Positions 7,995 through 16,123 of a DNA stretch of 64,000 nt are shown here, piece after piece. The position numbers and the translations under genes are program-made. The notes beneath the pieces were generated by a model. It had not been told where the DNA came from. It did no database searches and saw nothing but the letters and a program-made list of their open reading frames with translations. Source of the stretch: Bacillota bacterium (GTDB lineage: Bacteria; Bacillota; Sulfobacillia; JABLXB01); NCBI GenBank assembly GCA_013178305.1, contig JABLXB010000005.1:62001-126000 (forward strand). Direction: 5' to 3'. How positions within the stretch are numbered: the first letter of the stretch is position 1; each line of letters begins with the position of its first letter.

Positions 7995-8028
7995 CCGTTG
8001 AACGAGATCGTTCGGCGGCCTTATTTTG
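7995..8028 (+). terminator. Intrinsic terminator after rpmF
   Basis: CCGTTGAACG (7995-8004) pairs with CGTTCGGCGG (8009-8018), including two G-U pairs, around the loop AGAT. The T-rich stretch CCTTATTTTG follows. Confidence 0.65.
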
Positions 8029-8035
8029 TCCTGCC

Positions 8036-8064
8036 TTGCGTACGGTAGCGGCTTCCGCTAAACT
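8036..8064 (+). promoter_or_regulatory. Possible fapR promoter with 15-base operator dyad
   Basis: A weak promoter TTGCGT (8036-8041), 17 bases, TAAACT (8059-8064). The spacer carries the perfect inverted repeat TAGCGG-CTT-CCGCTA (8046-8060), placed where a repressor would block RNA polymerase. It does not match the Bacillus FapR box, so the bound protein is unknown. Confidence 0.4.
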
Positions 8065-8120
8065 TGGGAATAGGACTTGCTATTAAGGGCTGGCATTACT
8101 GGTATGACGGTGGTGGCCCA

Positions 8121-8738
8121 ATGAGATCCGAGCGGCTTCACCAGTTAAAGGAGAAACTCGAGGAGAACCCGTTCCTGACCGATGAGGAACTCGCGCAGGC
8201 GTTCGAGGTTAGCGTGCAGACGATTCGCCTCGACAGGCTGGTGCTCGGGATCCCCGAGCTCAGGCAGAGGATTCGACTGATGGCCGAGCAGGCTCACGGG
8301 ATCGTCCGCTCGCTCAGGACGCGCGAGATCGTCGGAGAGATCGTCGACGCCCAGCTGGGGACGCGCGGAGTCTCGATCCTCGAGACCACGGAAGACATGG
8401 CGCTGGAGCGCACAGGCGTGGTTCGCGGCCACCACGTGTTCGCGCAGGCGGAGTCGCTGGCCATAGCCATCATAGATGCGGACGCGGCCATTACCGGGCT
8501 CGCCAACAGCAAGTTCAAGCGCCCTGTGAGGGTCGGAGAACGGCTGGTTGCGAAGGCCGAGGTAATCCGCACGAAGGGGCCGCAGTTCGTCGTTCAGGTC
8601 GTTACGAAATCGGGCGAGGAGCAAGTGTTCAGGGGCAAGTTCCTGGTTTCGGGCGTCGACGACGTCGAGATGGTCCTTGCCCATTACCAGGCGAGAACCA
8701 CGGAGGGTGTTGATGGATCGCCCGATAGTAGCCGTTGA
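8121..8738 (+). CDS. fapR: Fatty acid biosynthesis repressor FapR
   Basis: A 205-residue malonyl-CoA-sensing repressor of fatty acid and phospholipid genes. It has an N-terminal helix-turn-helix (FLTDEELAQAFEVSVQTIRLDRLVLGIPELRQR) and a C-terminal hot-dog effector domain (GVVRGHHVFAQAESLAIAIID, GLANSKFKRPV). ATG 8121 is taken because FapR proteins begin MRxxERxxxL; an in-frame start at 8064 would add unmatched residues. The 3' end overlaps plsX by 26 bases, the standard fapR-plsX layout. Autoregulation through the dyad at 8046 is plausible but unproven. Confidence 0.92.
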   Translation: MRSERLHQLKEKLEENPFLTDEELAQAFEVSVQTIRLDRLVLGIPELRQRIRLMAEQAHGIVRSLRTREIVGEIVDAQLGTRGVSILETTEDMALERTGVVRGHHVFAQAESLAIAIIDADAAITGLANSKFKRPVRVGERLVAKAEVIRTKGPQFVVQVVTKSGEEQVFRGKFLVSGVDDVEMVLAHYQARTTEGVDGSPDSSR

Positions 8739-9717
8739 CACGATGGGGGGCGACAATGCCCCCGAGGCTCCTGTCAGGGGCGCCTTCGAGGCGGCGCGCT
8801 CCCTGGGCGCTCGGGTGTGCCTCGTTGGGGACGAGGCCCGCATAAGGCAATTTATGGGCGATCCTGACTTGCAGCGGGCCGGACTGGTTACAATACGCCA
8901 CGCGCCTGGAGTTATAGAGGCGGGCGATCAGCCTGTGGCCGCGATACGGCGCAAAAAGGACAGCTCGATGGTCGTCGCTTTGAACATGGCCGCCGCCGGT
9001 GAGGCCGCCGCGGTGGTTTCGGCGGGGAATACCGGCGCGCTGATGGCGGGTGGCGTCCTGTTCGTGGGGCGACTCGAAGGGGTCGACCGGCCAGCGATAT
9101 CCACGGTGCTTCCGACGCAGGAGGGGAGCGGTGTGCTCCTCCTCGACGCGGGGGCGAACACCGACGTCAGGCCGGACCACCTGGCCCAGTTCGCCGCGAT
9201 GGGGGCGACATACGTCGAACGCGTACTGGGTTGGAAGCCGGCGAGGGTTGCCCTGCTCAACATCGGGACGGAGGAAAGCAAGGGCAACGAGGCCGCCCGC
9301 CAGGCATACGGGCTGCTGAAGACCCGCAGCGACTTCGCCGGCAACATTGAGGCGCGCGACGTGCTGAGCGGTTCGGTCAATGTGGTTGTATGCGACGGCT
9401 TTGCCGGAAACGTCTTCCTGAAGACGATCGAAGGCGTGGTCGAGATGATATTTAGCGGGCTCAAGGCGGAAGTGACGCGCGACTTGCTGTCAAAGGCGGG
9501 GGCGGCGCTCTTGAGACCCGCGTTCAGGAGACTCAAGGGCCGCCTCGACTACTCGGAGTATGGCGGCGCTCCGCTCCTCGGACTCAAGAAGGCATGCATC
9601 AAGTGTCACGGGAGCTCCGGCTCCAGGGCTATCATGAACGGCATAAGGGTGGCCGTCGAGTTCTCGCGATCCGGCGCAATCGAGGCGCTCGCTGCCGAAC
9701 TCGCGGGATCCGCATAA
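8713..9717 (+). CDS. plsX: Phosphate acyltransferase PlsX
   Basis: Makes acyl-phosphate from acyl-ACP for the PlsX/PlsY route of phosphatidic acid synthesis at the membrane. The start PIVAVDTMGGDNAPE, the middle VSAGNTGALMAGG and the C-terminal GFAGNVFLKTIEG and YGGAPLLGLKK blocks are family hallmarks. ATG 8713 has the strong ribosome site GGAGGGTG at 8702-8709. It is 334 residues, the usual length. It overlaps fapR, and its TAATG stop touches the possible first start of degV. Confidence 0.95.
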   Translation: MDRPIVAVDTMGGDNAPEAPVRGAFEAARSLGARVCLVGDEARIRQFMGDPDLQRAGLVTIRHAPGVIEAGDQPVAAIRRKKDSSMVVALNMAAAGEAAAVVSAGNTGALMAGGVLFVGRLEGVDRPAISTVLPTQEGSGVLLLDAGANTDVRPDHLAQFAAMGATYVERVLGWKPARVALLNIGTEESKGNEAARQAYGLLKTRSDFAGNIEARDVLSGSVNVVVCDGFAGNVFLKTIEGVVEMIFSGLKAEVTRDLLSKAGAALLRPAFRRLKGRLDYSEYGGAPLLGLKKACIKCHGSSGSRAIMNGIRVAVEFSRSGAIEALAAELAGSA

Positions 9718-9734
9718 TGGGGGAGGGACGGAAA

Positions 9735-10628
9735 GTGGCGGGTATCAAGGTCGTTGTGGACAGCACTTCGGATATACCGCAGGATATCAGGGAGTCTCAC
9801 GGTATAGTGATGGTGCCGCTAAAGGTGCATTTCGATCCCGAAGTGTACCTTGACCACGTCGAGATCACTCCCGCGCAGTTCTACCGGAAGATCAAGGATT
9901 CACAGGTTCACCCGAGGACGTCGCAGCCGTCCCCGGGGGAGTTCGTCGAGGTGTATCGCAGGCTTGGTCAAGACGGTTCGAAGATACTCTCGATCCACCT
10001 TTCGAAGAACATGAGCGGGACGTACCAGTCCGCAGTACTTGCGAAGTCAATGATCCCTGAAGTGGACGTGGAGGTCATGGACTCGCGGCTCGCATCGATG
10101 GGTTATGGGGTGATGGCGATAGCTGCGGCGAGGGCCGCGGCTGAGGGCAAGGGAGTTTCCGAGTGCATCGACGTCGCCGAACGGGTAAGGCAACATGTCC
10201 ACCTGTACTTCGCCGTCGACACCCTTGACTATCTCCGCCGCAACGGTCGTATCGGACGCGCGCAGCACCTCCTTGGAAGCCTCCTGCAGTTCAAGCCTAT
10301 CCTGACCGTCGACAACGACGGTTTCGTAAGCTCGTATGACAAGGTGCGTGGGCGGGGGCGGGTCCTCCCCAGGCTGGAAGAGATATTCAGGGAGCACATA
10401 CCCGAGGGCAGCAGCGTGGTTGCAGTGGTTGCTCATGCCGGCGCCCGGGAGGATGCAGAAAAACTTGTATCCGGCTTTCGTGCATCATACAATATCCGCG
10501 AGACAGTAGTCACCGATCTCGGGCCGGTCATCGGCACCCACACGGGGCCGGGGACCCTGGCATGTTTTGTAGTGGATGTATCAAGACTCGGATTCTGGCC
10601 ACCCGCACCCTCGAAGGAGGTGAATTGA
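9735..10628 (+). CDS. DegV family fatty-acid-binding protein
   Basis: A two-domain DegV/FakB-type protein of 297 residues that binds a fatty acid for phosphorylation by the FakA kinase. Visible blocks are VVVDSTSDIP at the start, HPRTSQPSPGEF, LSIHLSKNMSGTYQSA and DTLDYLRRNGRIG. GTG 9735 follows GGGAGGGACG with good spacing. An in-frame ATG 9717 overlapping the plsX stop is possible. No fakA (DAK2) gene is in the window. Its place between plsX and acpP fits fatty acid incorporation. Confidence 0.9.
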   Translation: MAGIKVVVDSTSDIPQDIRESHGIVMVPLKVHFDPEVYLDHVEITPAQFYRKIKDSQVHPRTSQPSPGEFVEVYRRLGQDGSKILSIHLSKNMSGTYQSAVLAKSMIPEVDVEVMDSRLASMGYGVMAIAAARAAAEGKGVSECIDVAERVRQHVHLYFAVDTLDYLRRNGRIGRAQHLLGSLLQFKPILTVDNDGFVSSYDKVRGRGRVLPRLEEIFREHIPEGSSVVAVVAHAGAREDAEKLVSGFRASYNIRETVVTDLGPVIGTHTGPGTLACFVVDVSRLGFWPPAPSKEVN

Positions 10629-10883
10629 ATGGGGGGTAGAGAAGCCATGAAGGATTCCATTTTGGGCCGGGTCAAGGACATCGTGGTGGAGCAGCTGGGC
10701 GTCGCCGAGGAAGACGTCATCCCTGAGGCCTCCTTCATCGATGATCTCGGCGCCGATTCTCTCGATATCGTGGAGCTGGTAATGGCGCTGGAAGAGGAGT
10801 TTGACATGGAAATCCCCGACGAGGACGCCGAAAGGATCGTGACTGTCGGGGATGCAGTGGATTACATAAGGGAAAACTCCTGA
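10629..10883 (+). CDS. acpP: Acyl carrier protein
   Basis: An 84-residue carrier whose serine in the [12 protein letters not shown] motif receives 4'-phosphopantetheine and carries growing acyl chains. The four-helix acidic sequence and length are typical. ATG 10629 has GGAGGTGA at 10616-10623. An internal ATG 10647 (MKDSILGRV) is where many homologues begin. It is followed by a GC hairpin and then rnc, as in many Bacillota. Confidence 0.96.
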   Translation: MGGREAMKDSILGRVKDIVVEQLGVAEEDVIPEASFIDDLGADSLDIVELVMALEEEFDMEIPDEDAERIVTVGDAVDYIRENS

Positions 10884-10891
10884 TGAACGAG

Positions 10892-10910
10892 GGTCCCGCG
10901 GAGCGGGACC
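10892..10910 (+). terminator. GC hairpin between acpP and rnc
   Basis: GGTCCCGC (10892-10899) pairs perfectly with GCGGGACC (10903-10910) around a three-base loop. Only two T residues follow, so it may be a weak terminator or an RNA-stability element. Confidence 0.45.
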
Positions 10911-10956
10911 TTCGAGTCCCGGGACGCCGTACTCGTTCCGTTACTGCGGAGGACCG

Positions 10957-11646
10957 ATGAACGGACTTGGAGATCTGTTATCCCACCTCGAGAAAGCCGG
11001 GTTGAGACCGGGGGACCACCGGCTGTACAGCACCGCGCTTACCCACGCCTCGTACGTCAACGAGCAGCCAGAGGCCGGAGGGGACAACGAGAGACTGGAA
11101 TTCCTGGGAGACGCGGTCCTGGATTTCCTGGTAAGTGACGAGATTTACTCCACCCACAGGGACCTCCCCGAGGGAAACCTGACGCGTATGCGTGCGGGAA
11201 TCGTGTGCGAACCCTCGCTGGCGAGATGCGCAGAGGCGCTCGGCCTCGATAGAGCGCTCATGCTGGGCAGAGGTGAGGAGTCGACAGGCGGTCGCAGGAA
11301 GCCCTCCATACTCGCCGGCTGTATGGAGGCGGTTGTTGCGGCCGTGTACCTGGATGGTGGCCTGGACGCCGCGCGGCGGTTCGTGGCGGAATACGTCATG
11401 GCCGTCGCGGCCACCGGCGGGGACGCCCCCACGGACAACAAGACGACCCTGCAGGAGGCGCTGCAGGCGCGCCGGCCCGGTGTTGAAATATCCTACCGGA
11501 CAGTCGCCGAGGAGGGGCCCGACCACGACAGGACCTTCACGGTCGAGGTTGCTGCGAACGGCCGGACAGTGGGACGGGGGCGGGGGAAGAGCAAGCGGCG
11601 GGCCGAACAGGAAGCTGCACGCGACGCGATCAGCAGGTTAAATTGA
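10957..11646 (+). CDS. rnc: Ribonuclease III
   Basis: A 229-residue double-stranded RNA endonuclease that processes rRNA precursors. The signature NERLEFLGDAVLDF carries the catalytic acids, and a second acid lies in the GCMEAVVAAVYLDGG block. The C-terminal dsRNA-binding domain runs from about 160 (NKTTLQEALQARR) to the end (GKSKRRAEQEAARDAI). It precedes smc as in Bacillus, but a convergent S24-family gene overlaps its last 17 bases and separates the two. Confidence 0.95.
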   Translation: MNGLGDLLSHLEKAGLRPGDHRLYSTALTHASYVNEQPEAGGDNERLEFLGDAVLDFLVSDEIYSTHRDLPEGNLTRMRAGIVCEPSLARCAEALGLDRALMLGRGEESTGGRRKPSILAGCMEAVVAAVYLDGGLDAARRFVAEYVMAVAATGGDAPTDNKTTLQEALQARRPGVEISYRTVAEEGPDHDRTFTVEVAANGRTVGRGRGKSKRRAEQEAARDAISRLN

Positions 11647-12232
11647 ACCTCCGCACCACTCCGGTTACCTTCCCGATAACCCTGACCGCCTGGGCGCTCT
11701 GGACGGCCGCTTCCGCCGGGTGGGCGGGGTGCACCAGGACCTGGTTCCCGCCGGCCGAGTAGAACCGGACGATCCTCGGGTTCCCCTCGCTGTTCACGAG
11801 GACCAGGTCCCCCTGGCCTACACTGGCCGGAGGGTCGACGAGCAGCACGTCGCCCCTCACGAGGAACGGCGAGTATTCATCGGTTCCCAGGATGAAGCCG
11901 AATGTGTCGCGCGACGCGGGGACCATCGAGGATACGTTCTGGCTGGACGGTATGGGTCTCCCCTCCGGGGAGAACGAGGTTATGAGCGGGACCTCGTGCA
12001 GCGGATACGTCGCCCCGGGATCCTTCGCCGGGTCTCCCGCGCCGACGATGTACGACCCGCGCGGGAAGCGGCCGGTAAGCACCGCGTGGCGAAAATCCCT
12101 CAGCCCCTTGAACTGCCCTTTCTCGAGCCAGTAGTAGACCGATTTCTCTTCGGAGTAGCCGAGCTTCCGGGCTATGTCCTTCACGGTTACCGAGGGATCC
12201 TCCCTGATAACCTGGGCGATCTGTTCGAGCAA
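11630..12232 (-). CDS. LexA-like S24 regulator lacking the catalytic dyad
   Basis: A 200-residue protein with an N-terminal helix-turn-helix (SVTVKDIARKLGYSEEKSVYYWL) and a C-terminal S24/LexA-like beta domain. In LexA the nucleophile is the serine of GDSM and the base is the lysine before RFY. Here the corresponding stretches read TDEYSPFLVRGD and PRIVRFY, so Ser is replaced by Glu and Lys by Val. Self-cleavage should therefore be impossible, and the domain may serve only for dimerisation or ligand sensing. The gene is convergent with rnc (17-base overlap) and divergent from smc. DNA target unknown. Confidence 0.72.
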   Translation of the reverse strand: MLEQIAQVIREDPSVTVKDIARKLGYSEEKSVYYWLEKGQFKGLRDFRHAVLTGRFPRGSYIVGAGDPAKDPGATYPLHEVPLITSFSPEGRPIPSSQNVSSMVPASRDTFGFILGTDEYSPFLVRGDVLLVDPPASVGQGDLVLVNSEGNPRIVRFYSAGGNQVLVHPAHPAEAAVQSAQAVRVIGKVTGVVRRFNLTC

Positions 12233-12331
12233 CGTCCTGCCTCCTTGGGCCTTAGGCCTGGACAGACCTGCAGGAACCTATCTTAAACCACGCGGGTGCA
12301 AAACCTTTACTGTGAATATGTAAACCTAATG

Positions 12332-12342
12332 ACATTAAATGT
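12332..12342. promoter_or_regulatory. ACATT-A-AATGT dyad in S24/smc divergent region
   Basis: A perfect inverted repeat in an AT-rich island (about 12295-12350) between two divergent genes in otherwise GC-rich DNA. It is a candidate operator for the adjacent helix-turn-helix protein. No clear promoter boxes were found beside it. Confidence 0.3.
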
Positions 12343-12434
12343 GTATATGCCTCCCAGCCAGGACCACTGAAGGAATTAGACCCCGCTGCTAGAAAGTAAT
12401 GGCTGGTCCTTTTGTGGAAGGGCAGGTTGGTTGG

Positions 12435-15400
12435 TTGTTTTTGAAACGGGTCGAGATGTATGGATTCAAATCCTTCCCCGACAAGGTCGATCTCGAATTC
12501 GACCCGGGGGTCGCGGTCATCGTCGGTCCTAACGGTAGCGGCAAGTCGAATGTAGCGGACGCGATACGCTGGGTGCTCGGAGAACAGAGCGCACGCGCGG
12601 TCCGCGGCTCCCGGATGGAAGACGTTATCTTCGCAGGGAACCACAAGCGGAAACCCCTCTCGATCGCCGAGGTCTCCATCACCTTCGACAACTCCGACGG
12701 CCTGCTCCCACTGGACTTCAGCGAAGTCACCGTCACACGGCGCGTCCTTCGCGACGGCGAGAGCGAGTACTACGTGAACAAGAAGGCGTGCCGGCTGAAG
12801 GACATCGCCGAGTGGTTCGCCGACACGGGCGTGGGTAGAGACTCGTTTTCGGTACTTGCCCAGGGTCGCGTCGACGAGATCCTCCTGGTGAAGCCGGAGG
12901 AGCGTCGCGCGATATTTGAAGAAGTCGCCGGCATCGTCAAGTTCAGGAACAGAAAGCGCGAGGCTATCCGCAAGCTCGAGGAGACCGAGGAAGGTCTGGT
13001 CCGGCTCGGTGATATCATTCAGGAGGTAGAGAGGCAACTCGGGCCGCTCAAGGAGCAGGAGGAAAAGGCGCGAAGGCACCTCGACCTCCGGAATCGGCTG
13101 ATGTCCCTGCAGGTGGGTGTCTACCTGACGCAGATCCAGGGCGCGCGCATGTCGCTGCAGGCTACGATGAAAAGGATCGAGGGCCTGAAGGGTAAGCGGG
13201 CGGAAGCAGAGGAAGCCCTGCTCGGTCTCGAGGCGTGTATCGAGAAATTGAAGGCCGCCGAGCAGCAGGCCGCGGCGGCGGTTACCGCCCTGAAAGACAG
13301 GATCAGCGCCTGCGAGATAGAGGGTAGCCGGCTTGACGAGCAGATAAAGACGGGGCAGGAGCGTCTCAACGACGTCCGCGCCTCAATGGAGTCGCTGGTC
13401 AAGGAATCGTCGACTCTAGACGAGCAGATCAAGGCCCTCGCGGCCGAGGTCGAGGCGAGGTCCGCTGATGCCGCCGCCGCTGCGGGTGCGCTCGCCGGTG
13501 AGGCGGCAGCGCTTGCAGACGCCGAACTCAACCTGGGTGTCCTCAACCGCGCCGCCGTGAAGGCGGAGGAGGACCTCGAGCGGCGGAAAGGCGAGCTTAT
13601 CGAGGCGCTGAACGCGCTGAGCTCCAGGAGGAATGAGGCCGCGGAGATCAGGCTGCGGTCCGAGGGACTCGCCCGTGAGAAGGCGAGGCTAACCCAGGAG
13701 CGGATCAGGCTGGCCGCCGAGCTGCAGCGGCTGGGGGACGAGAGCCGCTCGGCAAGGGAAAGAAGGTCTTCGGCGGAGGCGGCCAGGGCCGAGAGTGAGT
13801 CGTTGCTGTCCGAGGCCAGGGAGCGGATTTCGGAGACCGAGGCTCGCAAAGTTGAGATGGAGGCGCGGGCGCAGGGCCTTCGCGACGAGGTGAGCAGCCT
13901 TGAGTCGCGGATAGGGTTGCTCGAGGAGATGCAGGCGTCGCACGAGGGGTACCTCCCCGGCCCCCGGGCCGTGCTGGAGGCGGTGAAGGGCCCCACACCG
14001 GCGGTTGCCGGGATCGTGGGCGCTGTGGCCGACGTTATAAAGGTCCCGAGGGAATACGAGGGCGCGTTCGAGATAGCGCTGGGGGAGTCGGCGCAATACG
14101 TCATCACGAGGGGCGAGGACGACGCGCGCGCCGCTATCGATTATCTGAACGGCGGGCGTTTCGGCAGAGCGACGTTCCTTCCGGCGGGCTCCGTGAGGCC
14201 CTCTGCGTTGACGCCTGAGGAGAGCGACGCGGTCGCGCGGGCCGGTTTCGCCAGGCCGGCCATGAGTATGGTCGAGTGCGACGCGAGGTACCTTCCGGCG
14301 GTGTCCCACCTCCTGGGCAGGATCGTCTTCACCGACACCGCAGAACACGCCCTCTTGCTGGCGCGCAGGACTGCCTACAGGCTCAAGGTGGTGTCAATGG
14401 ACGGCGCCGTCATCGGCCCCGGCGGGAGCCTGAGCGGTGGGCAGAACGGCGCCGCCACGGGACTCCTCGGCAGGTCGGGCGAGATCCGGCTGCTGAGAGA
14501 GAAACTCGCCCTGCTCGGGGTGGAGATAGCCGGCATGCGCGAGAGACTCGCGAGGACGATCACCGAGCGCGAGACCCTCGGCAGGCAGATGAAAATCCTT
14601 GAGCAGCAGATATGGAGCGCCGGTTCGGGAATCACCGAGGCCGGCAAAGAAGAGGAGAGGCTGGTCGCCGAGAGGTCGCGGCTCGAGGAAAGGGCGCGCG
14701 GCATCGACGCCGAACTCGAGCGGGCTGACGAGATGCTCCGGCAGGGTGAGGCGCGACTCCGGAACCTTGACGGGGAAGTCGCGGCATCCGAGGCGGAGCA
14801 GGAGAAGATCCGCGGCGACATCTCGTCGATGCAGGATGAGTTAAGGAAGGCGCGTGAGGGGCGTGACCAGGCGATGGAGTCCGTCACGCGGATGCGGGTA
14901 TCGGTCGCCGCTATCGAGGGGTCCCGTAACAACGCCCAGGAGTCACTCGGAAGGGCCACGCGCGAGCTCCTCGACGCGAAGAAGCGGCGCGATGCGCAGA
15001 AGGCCGAGATCGCCAGGCTGAAATCCACCGGGCAGGGTATTTCGAAGGATTCGGCGGCCGCAAGGCAGAGGTTGGAAGAACTCGCGCGTGAGAAGGAAGA
15101 GGCCGCAGGCGCCCTCAGTTCCGCCGTCAATCAGCGTGAGGAGACGCTGGCCAGGATCGCCGCGACCGAGAAGGAGACAGCCGCAAAGCGCAAGCACCTG
15201 CAGGACATCATAAACAGGGTGAACGAAGGCGACATCCAGATTGCCCGAGCCGAGATGGAGATAGACTCCCTGAAGGGGAGGCTGCTGTCCGAATGGGGTG
15301 TGGCGGAGGCCGATTACGGCGGTTTCGATGCGTTGCCGGTGGAGGAGACCGCGCCGGTCATTGCTGAGGCGCGAGCCGGCCTGGACGCCCTGGGGACCGT

Positions 15401-16043
15401 CAACCTCGGTGCGATCGAGGAGTACAGGACTACGAAGGAGCGGTACGACTTCCTCCGCCGCCAGATAGACGACATGCAGGCGGCCAGGGAATCACTCCAG
15501 GAAATCATCCGCGACGTCGACAAGAAAATGGCGCAGGTGTTCGTCGAGTCGTTCGAGAAGGTGCGGGAGAACTTCCGTGACGTGTTCAAGGAGATGTTCG
15601 GCGGTGGCAGCGCCGACCTCAGCCTGACCGAGGGCGTGCACCCGCTTGAGGCGGGGGTCGAGATCGCCGCTCAGCCTCCGGGCAGGAGGGTTCACAACCT
15701 CAACCTCCTGTCGGGCGGCGAGAAGGTGATGACGGCCATCGCACTCCTCTTCGCCATCCTGCGGGTCAAGCCCAGCCCGTTCTGTGTGCTCGACGAGATA
15801 GACTCGTCGCTCGACGACGCGAACGTGGAGCGGTTCGGCAAGTTCCTGAAGAACTACTCCGGCGGCACGCAGTTCATTGTGATAACGCATCAGAAGTCCA
15901 CGATGGAACTCGCGGATCGCCTGTACGGCATCACGATGGAGGAACCCGGCGTATCCAAGATGATCTCCGTGAGACTGGTCGAGAAGACGGGGGAGATCTC
16001 CGGCGGCAAGGCCGGCGAGAAGGCCGGTGCGAAGGCCGGCTAG
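12435..16043 (+). CDS. smc: Chromosome segregation ATPase SMC
   Basis: A 1202-residue condensin core that compacts and segregates DNA with ScpA/ScpB. The N-terminal Walker A is GPNGSGKS (residues 31-38). Long coiled coils follow on both sides of a hinge (roughly 505-660, including GYLPGPRAVLEAV and GGRFGRATFLP). The C-terminal head has the ABC signature LLSGGEKVMTAIAL (about 1092) and Walker B CVLDEIDSSLDD (about 1117). TTG 12435 is preferred because SMC proteins begin MxLKRxExxGFKSF; an in-frame ATG at 12399 would add 12 unusual residues. The extreme C-terminus is a GGKAGEKAGAKAG tail. Confidence 0.96.
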   Translation: MFLKRVEMYGFKSFPDKVDLEFDPGVAVIVGPNGSGKSNVADAIRWVLGEQSARAVRGSRMEDVIFAGNHKRKPLSIAEVSITFDNSDGLLPLDFSEVTVTRRVLRDGESEYYVNKKACRLKDIAEWFADTGVGRDSFSVLAQGRVDEILLVKPEERRAIFEEVAGIVKFRNRKREAIRKLEETEEGLVRLGDIIQEVERQLGPLKEQEEKARRHLDLRNRLMSLQVGVYLTQIQGARMSLQATMKRIEGLKGKRAEAEEALLGLEACIEKLKAAEQQAAAAVTALKDRISACEIEGSRLDEQIKTGQERLNDVRASMESLVKESSTLDEQIKALAAEVEARSADAAAAAGALAGEAAALADAELNLGVLNRAAVKAEEDLERRKGELIEALNALSSRRNEAAEIRLRSEGLAREKARLTQERIRLAAELQRLGDESRSARERRSSAEAARAESESLLSEARERISETEARKVEMEARAQGLRDEVSSLESRIGLLEEMQASHEGYLPGPRAVLEAVKGPTPAVAGIVGAVADVIKVPREYEGAFEIALGESAQYVITRGEDDARAAIDYLNGGRFGRATFLPAGSVRPSALTPEESDAVARAGFARPAMSMVECDARYLPAVSHLLGRIVFTDTAEHALLLARRTAYRLKVVSMDGAVIGPGGSLSGGQNGAATGLLGRSGEIRLLREKLALLGVEIAGMRERLARTITERETLGRQMKILEQQIWSAGSGITEAGKEEERLVAERSRLEERARGIDAELERADEMLRQGEARLRNLDGEVAASEAEQEKIRGDISSMQDELRKAREGRDQAMESVTRMRVSVAAIEGSRNNAQESLGRATRELLDAKKRRDAQKAEIARLKSTGQGISKDSAAARQRLEELAREKEEAAGALSSAVNQREETLARIAATEKETAAKRKHLQDIINRVNEGDIQIARAEMEIDSLKGRLLSEWGVAEADYGGFDALPVEETAPVIAEARAGLDALGTVNLGAIEEYRTTKERYDFLRRQIDDMQAARESLQEIIRDVDKKMAQVFVESFEKVRENFRDVFKEMFGGGSADLSLTEGVHPLEAGVEIAAQPPGRRVHNLNLLSGGEKVMTAIALLFAILRVKPSPFCVLDEIDSSLDDANVERFGKFLKNYSGGTQFIVITHQKSTMELADRLYGITMEEPGVSKMISVRLVEKTGEISGGKAGEKAGAKAG

Positions 16044-16076
16044 CCCACCGTCGTGGGGTTCCAGCGCTGGTACTGC

Positions 16077-16107
16077 GCGCCCCGCCGAGCGGCGGGCGCC
16101 GGTTTTT
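16077..16107 (+). terminator. Intrinsic terminator/attenuator between smc and ftsY
   Basis: GCGCCCCGCC (16077-16086) pairs with GGCGGGCGC (16091-16099) with one bulged C, followed by TTTTT at 16103-16107. The ftsY ribosome site begins two bases later, so the hairpin could set ftsY levels by attenuation. Confidence 0.7.
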
Positions 16108-16123
16108 CAGGAGGACGTTTCCC

